Assembly (NCBI GenBank): GCA_947498155.1
Contig: CANMJD010000003.1
Location: 248,001-312,000, forward strand
Reading direction: 5' to 3'
Length of the DNA stretch: 64,000 nt
Source of the DNA: an uncultured Pseudoruegeria sp.
GTDB lineage: Bacteria; Pseudomonadota; Alphaproteobacteria; Rhodobacterales; Rhodobacteraceae
Part shown: positions 17,573 to 26,387 of the stretch, piece by piece
Numbering within the stretch: the first letter of the stretch is position 1
How the letters are laid out: the number at the start of each line of letters is the position of its first letter
The notes under the pieces: generated by a model
Databases searched by the model: none
Told to the model about the DNA's origin: nothing
What the model saw: the letters and a program-made list of their open reading frames with translations, nothing else
Program-made: the position numbers and the translations under genes

Positions 17573-17594
17573 GGGGCGCGCCAAAGCGCGCCCC
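17573..17594 (-). terminator. GC-rich hairpin after the sugar ABC operon
   Basis: Stem GGGGCGCGC/GCGCGCCCC (9 bp, perfect) with loop CAAA. No long T run follows on the minus strand. It lies about 30 bp after the last operon gene and is a plausible terminator or mRNA 3' end. Confidence 0.6.
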
Positions 17595-17622
17595 GTTACC
17601 GAAAAAACAGTGGCTTTTAGGT

Positions 17623-18675
17623 TTATTTGGAAACTGCCTGACCCTCTGCGTCAAAAAAGTGCAGCACGCTCTCATCAAAGTGAAGTCCGATTTCCGCCCC
17701 GGGCTTTAAATCCGAATCTCCGGTCACCCGCACCGTAATCTGACCAAGGCTGCCCCCGTCGACAATAACAAAAGTATCCGCCCCCAGATATTCAAGCACA
17801 TCCACCACCCCGTCACATTGGCCCGATCCTTTGGCCCCGATGGTAATATGCTCCGGACGCACGCCGATTTGCACCGCTTGCCCGCTGCGCAGATAAGCCC
17901 CGCCGCGATTACCCGGCAAAGCATACTGCCCCCCCTCTGTGGTGCAGGGCAGGACATTCATCTTGGGCGAGCCGATGAACTGCGCCACGAACAGGTTGGC
18001 GGGATTTTGATACAATTCGCGCGGGCTGCCCTGTTGGGCGATATAGCCGCCATCCAGCACCACGATCTTATCCGCCAGCGTCATCGCTTCGACCTGATCA
18101 TGGGTCACATAAATCATCGTTGCCGTCAGCGTCTGATGCAGTTTGGCAATTTCATAACGCATATCGACCCGCAGGGCGGCGTCTAGGTTGGACAGCGGTT
18201 CATCAAATAAAAACGCCGTGGGGTCGCGCACGATAGAGCGGCCAATAGCGACCCGCTGGCGCTGCCCTCCCGACAGTGCTTTGGGGCGTCGGTCCAGAAA
18301 CGCTTCAAGCTTCAGAACACGCGCGGCCTCATTCACCTTTGCCTCAATCTCGGCCTTGGGCGCCCCTGCCGTTTTAAGCGAGAACCCCATGTTTTCGCCC
18401 ACGGTCATATGCGGATAAAGCGCATAGGACTGGAACACCATCGCAAGGCCCCGTTTACTAGGGGGATGGGCGGTAACGTCTGCCTCATCAATCAGAATCT
18501 GCCCGCGACTGGTCTCTTCCAAACCACCAATCATCCGCAGCAAAGTTGATTTCCCACAGCCTGACGGCCCGACAAAAATAACAAACTCGCCATCGTCTAT
18601 TGTCAGATCAACGCCTTTGATCACCTGCACATCGCCGAACCATTTTTCGACACCCCGAAGTTCAATAGATCCCAT
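17623..18675 (-). CDS. Sugar ABC transporter ATP-binding protein (MalK/UgpC type)
   Basis: Cytoplasmic ATPase of 350 residues. Walker A is GPSGCGKST, the signature is [19 protein letters not shown], Walker B is [13 protein letters not shown], and the H-loop is [10 protein letters not shown]. The C-terminal regulatory OB-type (TOBE) domain starts near 240 ([10 protein letters not shown]). I chose ATG 18675 because it overlaps the glycosidase stop as ATGA and has GGGAGGG upstream. It is the last gene of a LacI-controlled operon for import and hydrolysis of a glycoside. Confidence 0.95.
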   Translation of the reverse strand: MGSIELRGVEKWFGDVQVIKGVDLTIDDGEFVIFVGPSGCGKSTLLRMIGGLEETSRGQILIDEADVTAHPPSKRGLAMVFQSYALYPHMTVGENMGFSLKTAGAPKAEIEAKVNEAARVLKLEAFLDRRPKALSGGQRQRVAIGRSIVRDPTAFLFDEPLSNLDAALRVDMRYEIAKLHQTLTATMIYVTHDQVEAMTLADKIVVLDGGYIAQQGSPRELYQNPANLFVAQFIGSPKMNVLPCTTEGGQYALPGNRGGAYLRSGQAVQIGVRPEHITIGAKGSGQCDGVVDVLEYLGADTFVIVDGGSLGQITVRVTGDSDLKPGAEIGLHFDESVLHFFDAEGQAVSK

Positions 18676-19940
18676 CAGACCCTCCCGTTCGCTGACGACG
18701 ACGCCCACGTAAGCCAGATCGCCGCCGTCCAGGTGAACACACCGCCGCCCGCAGGGGCGCCGTCCACCGGATTAAAATATTCAAAAAAGCCGTTTTCGGC
18801 GATGACTTCGCGCGTGCGCAGCCGCAGCGCCTCCGCCATCTCTGTGTGACCGGCTTCAGCCAAACCGATACCGGTCAAGGCATTTAACATGCCCCACACC
18901 GGCCCACGCCAGTAGCGCGGCGCATCAAATCGCGGGTCCGCCGGATCAAGGCTGGGGACCGGATATTTCACCGTGTCCATGATGCGCTGCAATGTGGCCA
19001 ACATGCGATCGTCCTGCACACCGGCATACCACGATAAAAACGCCCCCGAGGTGATGACCCCGGCAAAACTTTCGCTACGGATGTCGTAGGAATCAAACGC
19101 CTGATTATCCGGGTTCCAATGTGCCTGAACACCCTCCTCCAACCTCTTGATCCAACCGGCAATTTCACTTGTACCCTGCCCCAGAACTTCACCCAAATGC
19201 TGCAGGTCCCGACAGGCACGCAGCAGAATGAATGTCATCGCCGGATCAGCCACGCGAAACGGCGAATGGGCACGAATTTCAGCCTCATCCCAATTACAGT
19301 TGCGTCCGAAGTTAACCATCGCCAGATAGCGGTCGTAATCAGCCTTGGTCGGGCGCATATCCGCATTCACATGGCTGGTGTCGCGCCGGGTATATTCGCC
19401 AACGCCAGAGCCATCGACATTGGCCATCGCCCCGTCCCAATCCGCCGCATTGTCACGACCGGATTCCCAAGGATGGGTCACCACAATCATTCCCTGTTCA
19501 CAGCGATCCCGCATGAACCAGCGATGCCAATCCACTAGCTTTGGATAGGCGGCCTCCAACGCCGCCTGCCCTGCCGCCTTATCGGACTCATATATCCAGC
19601 GCACCATGGTCGCCGCCACCGGCGGCTGACTGATGCCCGACGTCGCAGGAGAGCGTTCGCGTCCCCAGACTTCTGGTCCGGGGAAATACTCCGGCACCTC
19701 ACGGTGAAAAATAATATGCGGCACCATGCCGTTTTCCCATTGGCTGGCCAGCAGGGTCTCCACCTCTTGCCAGGCGCGTGGCAAGTCAAACTGTGCAAAC
19801 CCCCAGGCCGCGAACATACTGTCCCAGTTCCATTGATAGGGGTACAACCCGCTTGTCGGTACGGTATAGCCCCCCCGATCATTGCCGGTCATGATGTCAC
19901 GAGCCTGCTGATCCAGATCTTTTGTGCTCATCGCGTTCAT
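18675..19940 (-). CDS. Glycoside hydrolase, mannosylglycerate hydrolase (MGH1/GH63)-like
   Basis: A 421-residue (alpha/alpha)6-barrel type glycosidase without a signal peptide, so it acts on imported substrate in the cytoplasm. Characteristic stretches are [20 protein letters not shown] (about 31-50), [29 protein letters not shown], and near the end [19 protein letters not shown]. These resemble the GH63/trehalase-like group that includes mannosylglycerate and glucosylglycerate hydrolases; that match is from memory. Both ends overlap neighbours as ATGA. An internal ATG at 19931 with AAGGA eight bases upstream may be the true start. The substrate could be a compatible-solute glycoside; this is an inference. 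Confidence 0.85.
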   Translation of the reverse strand: MNAMSTKDLDQQARDIMTGNDRGGYTVPTSGLYPYQWNWDSMFAAWGFAQFDLPRAWQEVETLLASQWENGMVPHIIFHREVPEYFPGPEVWGRERSPATSGISQPPVAATMVRWIYESDKAAGQAALEAAYPKLVDWHRWFMRDRCEQGMIVVTHPWESGRDNAADWDGAMANVDGSGVGEYTRRDTSHVNADMRPTKADYDRYLAMVNFGRNCNWDEAEIRAHSPFRVADPAMTFILLRACRDLQHLGEVLGQGTSEIAGWIKRLEEGVQAHWNPDNQAFDSYDIRSESFAGVITSGAFLSWYAGVQDDRMLATLQRIMDTVKYPVPSLDPADPRFDAPRYWRGPVWGMLNALTGIGLAEAGHTEMAEALRLRTREVIAENGFFEYFNPVDGAPAGGGVFTWTAAIWLTWASSSANGRV

Positions 19941-21145
19941 CCTTTTACCGATCCGGCAGTAAGCCCCTTGGTCATGAAACGCTCCAACCCTAAAAACAGC
20001 ACCATGATGGGCACGGTCGCAATCACGGCCCCTGCCATCAAATGTTGCCGTGGTATTTCAGAAGAATTCAGCATCGCCACCCCGCGCGTCAGGGTGAATT
20101 TCGACGGATCATCCAGCAGCATGAACGCCAACAGGAATTCGTTCCAGGCAATCATGAATACATAGAGCGACACCGACGCGATGGCCGGCAGCGACAGCGG
20201 TAGGGTGATTTTCCAGATCACCGCCAAACGCGACAGCCCATCCATCAATCCGGCCTCTTCCACCTCGCCCGGTAGGCCGCGGAAATAGCCCTGCAGCATA
20301 TAAAGCGCCACAGGGATCGTGGTTACCGGATAGATCATCACGATGCCGAAAATCGAATTGCGCAGCCCGATCATCGAAAAGACGATATAAATGGGCAGCG
20401 CCAGAACGATCATCGGCACCATATAAATCAACAGAATAGAGCGCGACAGCATCGCTTGGCCCTTAAACCGCAGCCGTGCAATCGCATAGGCTCCGGGGAT
20501 CGAGAATGCCAAGGTAATCGCTACTGTGACGACCGAGACCACAAAACTGATCCAAAGATAAGTGCCGAAATTAAAGTCCAAAAACAGCTCGGAATAACTG
20601 CGGAACAAATCAAAGCCCTTTGAAATATCCAAAGAAAAATCCAAGGGATTTTGCAACAGCGCCTGCTGGCTTTTCAGACTTGTCATCACCATCACATAAA
20701 ACGGGATCAACACGATGGCGGTGAAAAAGATATACCCCGCTCCCGTTAGAAACCGGATCACCGATTCCTCAAATTCATGGCGCGTCAACGCCCCCCACTG
20801 CAATTCATCGGTGATCACATGCATCGGCAGACCGACAAAAAATCCGGTCGCCATCCCCGCCAATAGTACTTTGAAAAGCCCGACCCCGTCGCCCACAATC
20901 GTGGGGCCAAACCCGATCAGACAGCCCGCCGTAATCAGCACCGTAACCGCCATCGTGGCGGGCCAGCGCGCTGGCACCTTCAAAACCAGTGCCCCTGCGA
21001 TGGCGCCATAGAGCAACGATAACCAGAAGGACGGCTTGAACGGCTCTCCAGTTGCAAAAGAAAAACTGACCGTCACCGTGACCGCTACGATAAAGCACCA
21101 CAGCGCGCCCAATACCGGAGCGGTAATATATCCCTGCCTATACAT
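19937..21145 (-). CDS. Carbohydrate ABC transporter permease (MalG type) with N-terminal extension
   Basis: Inner-membrane permease of 402 residues, about 120 longer than the usual MalG. The normal MalG-like domain starts near residue 130 (LTGAGYIFFTAIVLIPFYVMVMTSLKS) and ends with the EAA loop (EAGLMDGLSRLAVIWKITLPLSLPA). The additional N-terminus (1-120) holds about four hydrophobic segments. The start is ATG 21145. It follows the other permease by 81 bp, a gap that contains a GC-rich hairpin, and it is coupled by ATGA to the glycosidase. Confidence 0.92.
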   Translation of the reverse strand: MYRQGYITAPVLGALWCFIVAVTVTVSFSFATGEPFKPSFWLSLLYGAIAGALVLKVPARWPATMAVTVLITAGCLIGFGPTIVGDGVGLFKVLLAGMATGFFVGLPMHVITDELQWGALTRHEFEESVIRFLTGAGYIFFTAIVLIPFYVMVMTSLKSQQALLQNPLDFSLDISKGFDLFRSYSELFLDFNFGTYLWISFVVSVVTVAITLAFSIPGAYAIARLRFKGQAMLSRSILLIYMVPMIVLALPIYIVFSMIGLRNSIFGIVMIYPVTTIPVALYMLQGYFRGLPGEVEEAGLMDGLSRLAVIWKITLPLSLPAIASVSLYVFMIAWNEFLLAFMLLDDPSKFTLTRGVAMLNSSEIPRQHLMAGAVIATVPIMVLFLGLERFMTKGLTAGSVKG

Positions 21146-21167
21146 GGCGCCCCTCTTTCATTTTGAC

Positions 21168-21205
21168 AAAAATATCCCAGGGGGTCCGGGGGAGGCTTCC
21201 CCCGG
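21168..21205. repeat. GC-rich hairpin element between the two sugar permease genes
   Basis: An AAATATCCCAGGGGGTC segment is followed by the palindrome CCGGGGGAGGCTTCCCCCGG (21186-21205). The layout (GATATTT on the minus strand next to a C-rich hairpin) recalls the repeat at 1566-1656 but is a different sequence. It probably acts as an intergenic mRNA hairpin or a roseobacter-type repeat. Confidence 0.55.
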
Positions 21206-21226
21206 CTATTGGAACAGCGGAGCGGC

Positions 21227-22471
21227 TCATAGCCCTTCCTCCCGACTGATGAATTTGAAGAAAAAGATGCTGAACAGCAGCAGACATGTGAAAACCACCA
21301 CAGCCACCGCTGCCCCCGCCCCGATATTGGATAGCGCAAAGGCCTGCTCATAGACATTCACCGTCAGGGTACGCGTGCCCGCATTCCCGCCGGTCAGCAG
21401 GAAAATGTCATCGAATTTGTTAAAGGTCCAGATAAAGCGCAGCAGGAACAGAACCGATAGAATGCCCAAAAGCTGCGGCAGGCTCAGATACCAGAATTGC
21501 TGGAACGGGCTGGCTCCGTCCATATCGGCGGCCTCATACATATCGGTGTCAATCGACTGCATCCGGGTCAGAATGAAAAGAAACGACAGCGGAAAATACC
21601 GCCAGATTTCAAAAACCGTCACCGTGATCAGCGCCAAAGGCCGCTCGCCAAAGAAATTGATCGGCTCATTGGCCACGCCCATTTGCTGCAACAACGCATT
21701 GGCAGAGCCAGAAAACGGATCAAACAGAGTCACCCAGGTAAATGCCACCGCAATCACCGGCGCGACATAGGGAAACAGATAGAGGCCGCGCAGGATGCCC
21801 TGTCCGCGAAAGGATTTGTTCAGCAAAAGCGCGGCAAACAGCCCAAAGACCAACGCCCCGATGGTGCCAAAGACCGTGTAAAACAGCGTCGTCCACAACA
21901 CCGCCCAGAATTCTCCGCCATCAAACACTTTGCGGAAGTTTTCCAGTGTAAAGCCACCGGACGTCAGCGCGTTATCCGAGCTGTATTTCAAGGTCGGTTC
22001 GGTATCGCCCAGATCGGGATCAGCATCCAGATAGGCCTGTGTCACCTGCACCGGCATGCGCATCCTTTCCCGAAAACCGGGCTCCAGATCGCCGAAATCA
22101 CAGCGAAATGCCCGATCCGCCACGGTACAGCGCGGGTCGATCTGCAGGATCGTCAGCCCTTCGGGCAGCTGATCGCTCAGAACCACGGCGCGCACCGGTT
22201 TGTCCTGACTGGAATTGCGAATACGATATTCCAGCTCTGCCGGATCGTCGGGCGTGGCCGGACGCCCGCGCAGGGATTCGCGCACAATCGGTGCAGGGGC
22301 GCGCAAATCGGCAAGGCCGACGGGTTTAAAACTAATCCAGAAAATGGACAGCAGCGGCAGGATGACGACAAGGGCAACGCTGATAATTGTCGGGGACAGC
22401 AATCCCCACGCCAGCCGCGCTTCGCGCTTGCCGAGGGGCCCAGTGCCTTTGGGCGGAGACAGGGATGTCAT
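21227..22471 (-). CDS. Sugar ABC transporter permease (MalF type) with a DUF11-like periplasmic insert
   Basis: Inner-membrane permease of 414 residues. Helix 1 is about residues 21-46 (LLSPTIISVALVVILPLLSIFW). A loop of about 115 residues (57-172) follows before helix 2 near 186. The loop has DUF11-like features: EYRIRNSS, VVLSDQLPEGLTILQID, a cysteine pair (CTVADRAFRC) and DLEPGFRERMRMPVQV. The rest is a normal MalF core with the EAA loop (EAADMDGASPFQQFWYLSLP). I chose ATG 22471 (GGAAAAAACC upstream) over an in-frame ATG at 22522 that reads through an intergenic hairpin. MalF of E. coli also has a large P2 loop at this position that contacts the binding protein. Confidence 0.92.
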   Translation of the reverse strand: MTSLSPPKGTGPLGKREARLAWGLLSPTIISVALVVILPLLSIFWISFKPVGLADLRAPAPIVRESLRGRPATPDDPAELEYRIRNSSQDKPVRAVVLSDQLPEGLTILQIDPRCTVADRAFRCDFGDLEPGFRERMRMPVQVTQAYLDADPDLGDTEPTLKYSSDNALTSGGFTLENFRKVFDGGEFWAVLWTTLFYTVFGTIGALVFGLFAALLLNKSFRGQGILRGLYLFPYVAPVIAVAFTWVTLFDPFSGSANALLQQMGVANEPINFFGERPLALITVTVFEIWRYFPLSFLFILTRMQSIDTDMYEAADMDGASPFQQFWYLSLPQLLGILSVLFLLRFIWTFNKFDDIFLLTGGNAGTRTLTVNVYEQAFALSNIGAGAAVAVVVFTCLLLFSIFFFKFISREEGL

Positions 22472-22497
22472 GGTTTTTTCCAATGCTTGGACTGGCT

Positions 22498-22520
22498 GGC
22501 AGGCCGATAAACGGCCCGCC
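22498..22520 (-). promoter_or_regulatory. Hairpin between binding-protein and permease genes
   Basis: Stem GGCAGGCCG/CGGCCCGCC with loop ATAAA (one G-T pair in the RNA). Hairpins at this position commonly protect the 3' end of the binding-protein mRNA and lower permease expression; that role is inferred. Confidence 0.6.
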
Positions 22521-22558
22521 ACTGTTGTTTTAACACCTCCGGTAAGAGGTTGAAAAAC

Positions 22559-23920
22559 TTACTCTACTTTGGAAAGCTCTTCATTCATGGCCGCAACCGC
22601 CGCCGGACCATCGACCTCACCGTCGATGTATTGACGTACCACTCGGTTGATCGCCTGACCGTTGATCATTTTAGAGGCCAGTGCCAGCTGACCTTCGGCA
22701 ACGCCCCAACGCTGGGCCACATCCAGACCCCCGACGATCTCGTCGATCATCTCTTGCGCATAAAGATCACCCAACGGGGCTTTGCGGTCTACACCCACAG
22801 GCAGTTCAGCCCAGGCTTCGACATAGGCGGTTGGGTTATCAGCCGTGCCGCGACGGACCGGGAATTTGCCCTCTGGTGCGATCGACAGCGTCTGGGTGTA
22901 GCCTTCATCCATAGAGAAGCGGACAAAATCCATTGCATTGTCCGTATCAGCATCCGAGGTGATCCCGAAATAGCGGATATCGCCCCACGCCGCACCATCC
23001 GGATTGGAGGGCCCCGAGAAGTTGGTTACGATACCGGTTGCCGCGGCCAGCGCATCTGTCGTCGGATCATCGTTGATCGTGGGCGGAGCGGAATCCCGCA
23101 GACCGGCCAGCTCGTCCAGAATGAAAGGCGACCAGATGATCATTGCAGCCTGACCGGCGAAATACAGCTCGCGCGATTGCTTCCAATACAACTCTCCCGG
23201 AGGCGACGCTTTGGAAATCGCCTTATAGAAATCAAGCACTTCGATGGTCGGGCCTTCTTCCAGTGGCTTAAACCCGTCCGGCCCTACAGGAGAGACACCA
23301 TTGGCAAGGAACACATGCTCCAGAACCTGGCTCATAAAGTTCTCATCGACTTTGGTCGCGGAAACAAAACCGTACATTTCTGGTGGGTTGTGCAGGGCTT
23401 CCAGCGCGGCTTCTACCGCCGCATAAGAGGTCGGCGCCGCCAGACCTTTTTCATCAAACAGGTCCTTGCGATAAACCACCATCTGCGTCCAGCCATCCAC
23501 AGGGACTGCTGCCGTGCCGCCTTCGGCTGCCGCCATAGCCAATGCCCCCGGCGCAAAGGTATCAACCCCAAGATCCGCAATCACATCGGTGGCCGCATCC
23601 GTATCCAGAATGCCCGCTTCCACCCATGGCAGCGCATATTGCAGGGGATGGTAGATCACATCCGGCAGATCGCCCGCCGCGAAAGCCGCCGTGGCCCGTG
23701 TGCCCAGATCGGACTCCGACACCGGTATAACTTCGACTTCAACCCCTGAAGATTCTTTAAAGGCCGCCGCCATTTCTTCTTGTTTGGCAAGGCGTTCGGG
23801 CTGTTCCTCGGTGGTCCAGAAACGGATTGTATCGGCCTGTACAGCCACCGCACTTAGGGCCAGCCCCAGTGCCGCGCCGGCCATCAGGCGTGCAGTTTGT
23901 GTTTTAACATGAAGTGTCAT
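22559..23920 (-). CDS. Sugar ABC transporter substrate-binding protein
   Basis: Periplasmic binding protein of 453 residues (solute-binding family 1, MalE/UgpB-like). The Sec signal peptide is about 1-29 (LMAGALALALSAVAVQA-like, cleavage after VQA). The mature part begins DTIRFWTTEEQPERLAKQEEMAAAFKES and later has GDLPDVIYHPLQYALPW and YFAGQAAMIIWSPFILDEL. It is the second gene of the operon after the LacI regulator, 30 bp downstream. The ligand is probably the glycoside cleaved by the downstream hydrolase. Confidence 0.94.
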   Translation of the reverse strand: MTLHVKTQTARLMAGAALGLALSAVAVQADTIRFWTTEEQPERLAKQEEMAAAFKESSGVEVEVIPVSESDLGTRATAAFAAGDLPDVIYHPLQYALPWVEAGILDTDAATDVIADLGVDTFAPGALAMAAAEGGTAAVPVDGWTQMVVYRKDLFDEKGLAAPTSYAAVEAALEALHNPPEMYGFVSATKVDENFMSQVLEHVFLANGVSPVGPDGFKPLEEGPTIEVLDFYKAISKASPPGELYWKQSRELYFAGQAAMIIWSPFILDELAGLRDSAPPTINDDPTTDALAAATGIVTNFSGPSNPDGAAWGDIRYFGITSDADTDNAMDFVRFSMDEGYTQTLSIAPEGKFPVRRGTADNPTAYVEAWAELPVGVDRKAPLGDLYAQEMIDEIVGGLDVAQRWGVAEGQLALASKMINGQAINRVVRQYIDGEVDGPAAVAAMNEELSKVE

Positions 23921-23950
23921 TTCATTCCTCCCAGAATGTTTTTGTTTTTT

Positions 23951-25015
23951 TTAGTGTTGGATAAGGCGCCACGAGGGCGGCCCATCCGATGCCCGCGCGA
24001 CAAGCCGCGCTGAATCGAATTCGATAAGATCTTCTGAATAACCGTCGCGAATGCGCGCAATCAGCAATTCTGCCAACCGCTCTCCGGCACGGCGATTATC
24101 AACGGAAAACGTTGTCAACGGCGGCTGTGCATAAGCCCCTTCGGGAATGCCGTCATAGCCGATGACCGACACATCCCGCCCCGGTTCAAGCCCAAAGGCG
24201 CGGATCGCCTGATAAAGCCCAAGCGCCACCATATCCACGGCACAGATGATCGCCGTGGGCGGGTTTTGCTGGGCCAGCAAACGCTCGCCGGCCGCCTGCC
24301 CTTGTACGGTCGTCACCGCATCTTCCTGCACCAGCATCGGATCATACTCCAAACCGGCTTTGGCAAGCCCGCTGCGGTAGCCACTGGCCCGCACATAGCT
24401 GTAGTTATATTCCAGCCCACCGTTGATATAACCGATGCGTTTATGCCCAAAGCTGACCAGTCGCAGCACGGCCTCTTGGATGGCGTTCTCACCCAGGATG
24501 TCATAGCTCGGACATTCCGACATATCCTTGGTCCGCCCATAAAGCACAAAAGGCACTTCCATCCGCTTGAGCAGCGCCGCGCGGTCATCATGGCGAAAGG
24601 TGCGCGGCAGGATAAACCCGTCTGCTTTGCGTTCCTCGACCAGACGGCGCAGGGTTTCCTGCGTATCAGAGGCCGAGGTCGAGGTCGCAACCGTCAACGT
24701 CCAGGCCTTGTCACTGGCGCCTTTGGTGACACCTGCCAGAAAATCCGCCAGAAACGGCCGCTGCGCATCATGGGCGTTGATCTGCAAAACCAGCCCGATC
24801 GACCGCACCCGTCCGGTCCGTATGGCCTGCGCGTGGCTTAAGGGGCGATAGCCCAATTCCTTGGCCTTTTTCTCGACCCGCAACCGCGTTCCATCGGCAA
24901 TATCGCTATAGCCGTTCAACGCCCGCGACACGGTTCCCTTGGTAACACCAAGAGCCTCTGCAACATCTGCAATGGTGATGCGGCGCTGTTTCATAGTTGC
25001 CTGAGCCTGAGCCAT
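23951..25015 (-). CDS. LacI-family transcriptional regulator
   Basis: Repressor of 354 residues. The N-terminal helix-turn-helix (about 13-33: ITIADVAEALGVTKGTVSRA) and hinge (LRVEKKAKELGYRP) are followed by a periplasmic-binding-protein-like sensor domain (RSIGLVLQINAHDAQRPFLADFLAGV; ending SVIGYDGIPEGAYAQPPLTTFSVD). It is the first gene of the sugar operon. A perfect operator lies 45 bp upstream of its ATG, so it most likely represses itself and the whole operon until the glycoside is present. Confidence 0.95.
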   Translation of the reverse strand: MAQAQATMKQRRITIADVAEALGVTKGTVSRALNGYSDIADGTRLRVEKKAKELGYRPLSHAQAIRTGRVRSIGLVLQINAHDAQRPFLADFLAGVTKGASDKAWTLTVATSTSASDTQETLRRLVEERKADGFILPRTFRHDDRAALLKRMEVPFVLYGRTKDMSECPSYDILGENAIQEAVLRLVSFGHKRIGYINGGLEYNYSYVRASGYRSGLAKAGLEYDPMLVQEDAVTTVQGQAAGERLLAQQNPPTAIICAVDMVALGLYQAIRAFGLEPGRDVSVIGYDGIPEGAYAQPPLTTFSVDNRRAGERLAELLIARIRDGYSEDLIEFDSARLVARASDGPPSWRLIQH

Positions 25016-25059
25016 TTATTTTGCGGTTCCAAAATCATTAAGCTCTATATTTATTTTTT

Positions 25060-25075
25060 CCGAAACCGGTTTCGG
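25060..25075. promoter_or_regulatory. LacI-type operator, perfect palindrome
   Basis: CCGAAACCGGTTTCGG is a 16-bp perfect palindrome with the central CG typical of LacI-family sites. It lies 45 bp upstream of the lacI-like start, at the head of the sugar operon. Confidence 0.87.
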
Positions 25076-25282
25076 CAACTGAAAAAGTTGGATTTTCCGA
25101 AAACCAGCGGGGGCAATTGCCCGTCGACACCCTGCTGCACCGCACAAATAACAGGCAAATTTTAGCCATTCCTTTAAGGAAAGCGGCAGAAATAGAACTT
25201 TGACCCAAGTTTTATTCCTGCATAATTTGTCATCGGGTTTTTCTGCTCTATGATACGAAGATGGACCGTAAAGGAGCGTCAA

Positions 25283-25537
25283 ATGTTCTCAAATTCCCTC
25301 GGCTTTGCCGCAATTAGCAGTCTGGTGATTCTGGCAAATTGCGCCACAGGACCCGACCCTGTGGATGTTGTTGACGCAAGCAATCCGGCAGCGGTTTTCT
25401 GTGTTTCAAGCAATGGTGTCTATGAGGTGCGCAACGATCCCGAAGGCAATGCCTATTCCGTCTGCGTTCTAGAAGAAGGTGAAATCGACGCCTGGGCGTT
25501 GTACCGGCAGGAAAATCCGACCGCGACAGACATCTAA
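25283..25537 (+). CDS. DUF333-domain small lipoprotein
   Basis: An 84-residue lipoprotein. The signal MFSNSLGFAAISSLVILANC ends in a lipobox-like LANC. The mature DUF333 domain contains NPAAVFCVSSNGVYEVRNDPEGNAYSVCVLEEGEIDAWALYR, seen here in pieces: NPAAVFC, GVYEVRND, GNAYSVC and WALYR. Proteins of this family are of unknown function and are usually found at the cell envelope. The start ATG 25283 has AAGGAG six bases upstream and was preferred to an in-frame start at 25250. The next gene starts 28 bp later and may be co-transcribed. Confidence 0.85.
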   Translation: MFSNSLGFAAISSLVILANCATGPDPVDVVDASNPAAVFCVSSNGVYEVRNDPEGNAYSVCVLEEGEIDAWALYRQENPTATDI

Positions 25538-25565
25538 ACGCGGGAAATAGGAAATACAGAACAGA

Positions 25566-26360
25566 ATGCCCCCCAATTCGGACAACCTGCACGACCTGAT
25601 TAACGCCCCAATCCCAGCCGCGATTATCCGGCCCTTTGGCGCGGGGGCCTTTGTCTTCGTGTGCCCCTATGCCACGGCTGAGATGCCTGAGGAATTTGAC
25701 AATCTGGGCTTAACAGATGCCCAAAGCCAGAGCACCATCGCATGGCACGCCGGAACGTTGGCTTGCGCAACACATCTGTCGGATGCGTTGGATTCCCCTG
25801 TTGTGCATAGCACGGTCTCGCGGTTGATCTATGACTGTGCGTTGCCTGAAAATGTGCCAGAAGCAATTATCGCCAAACAAGACGCCATTTCGATACCGGG
25901 CAATGCAGCTGTGACCAAAGCCCAACGCTCTGCGCGCAGCCAACAGTTCTATCGCCCCTTTAGGGATTTGCTGAATGAAACAATCGCAAGCCGCAGACTG
26001 CCGCCGATCCTTGTCAGCATTTTCAGCTTTGAACCAGATACCTACACACTTCTGACGCAACCGGATCTGCGGATTTGCTTTGGCGCTGACGATCATTTGG
26101 CCGTAGCGGTTTTGCAGGCAACCAGACAGGAGACGGTCCTGAATATCACCGTGGACTCCTCAGAAAAAGGCGCGCAGAACGGCACCCATATTCTAGAACA
26201 GTTCGGAGACCTGAACGGCATTCGCAGCTTACAGATCGAAATCCGCAGCGACCATATTGCCAATAGCGCATTACAACAAACCACCGCCGATTTGATTGCC
26301 CGACTTTTGTCGACGGCGCTGGAAAACGTAGAACACGGCGATCAGGGATTGCTGCGCTAA
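25566..26360 (+). CDS. N-formylglutamate amidohydrolase family protein
   Basis: A 264-residue cytoplasmic protein of the N-formylglutamate amidohydrolase family. Family-like positions are FVCPYATAEMPEEFDNLGL (about 32-50), IAWHAGTLACATHLSDALDSPVVHSTVSRLIYDC, and ILVSIFSFEP. N-formylglutamate deformylase acts in histidine breakdown, but no hut genes are nearby. Typical members have VCDHAS and SIHSFTP; here those stretches read VCPYAT and SIFSFEP, so key polar residues are replaced and activity is uncertain. The gene lies 27 bp from the convergent helicase stop. Confidence 0.75.
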   Translation: MPPNSDNLHDLINAPIPAAIIRPFGAGAFVFVCPYATAEMPEEFDNLGLTDAQSQSTIAWHAGTLACATHLSDALDSPVVHSTVSRLIYDCALPENVPEAIIAKQDAISIPGNAAVTKAQRSARSQQFYRPFRDLLNETIASRRLPPILVSIFSFEPDTYTLLTQPDLRICFGADDHLAVAVLQATRQETVLNITVDSSEKGAQNGTHILEQFGDLNGIRSLQIEIRSDHIANSALQQTTADLIARLLSTALENVEHGDQGLLR

Positions 26361-26387
26361 TCCCCTGTCTGGGTTCGACTTTCAGCT

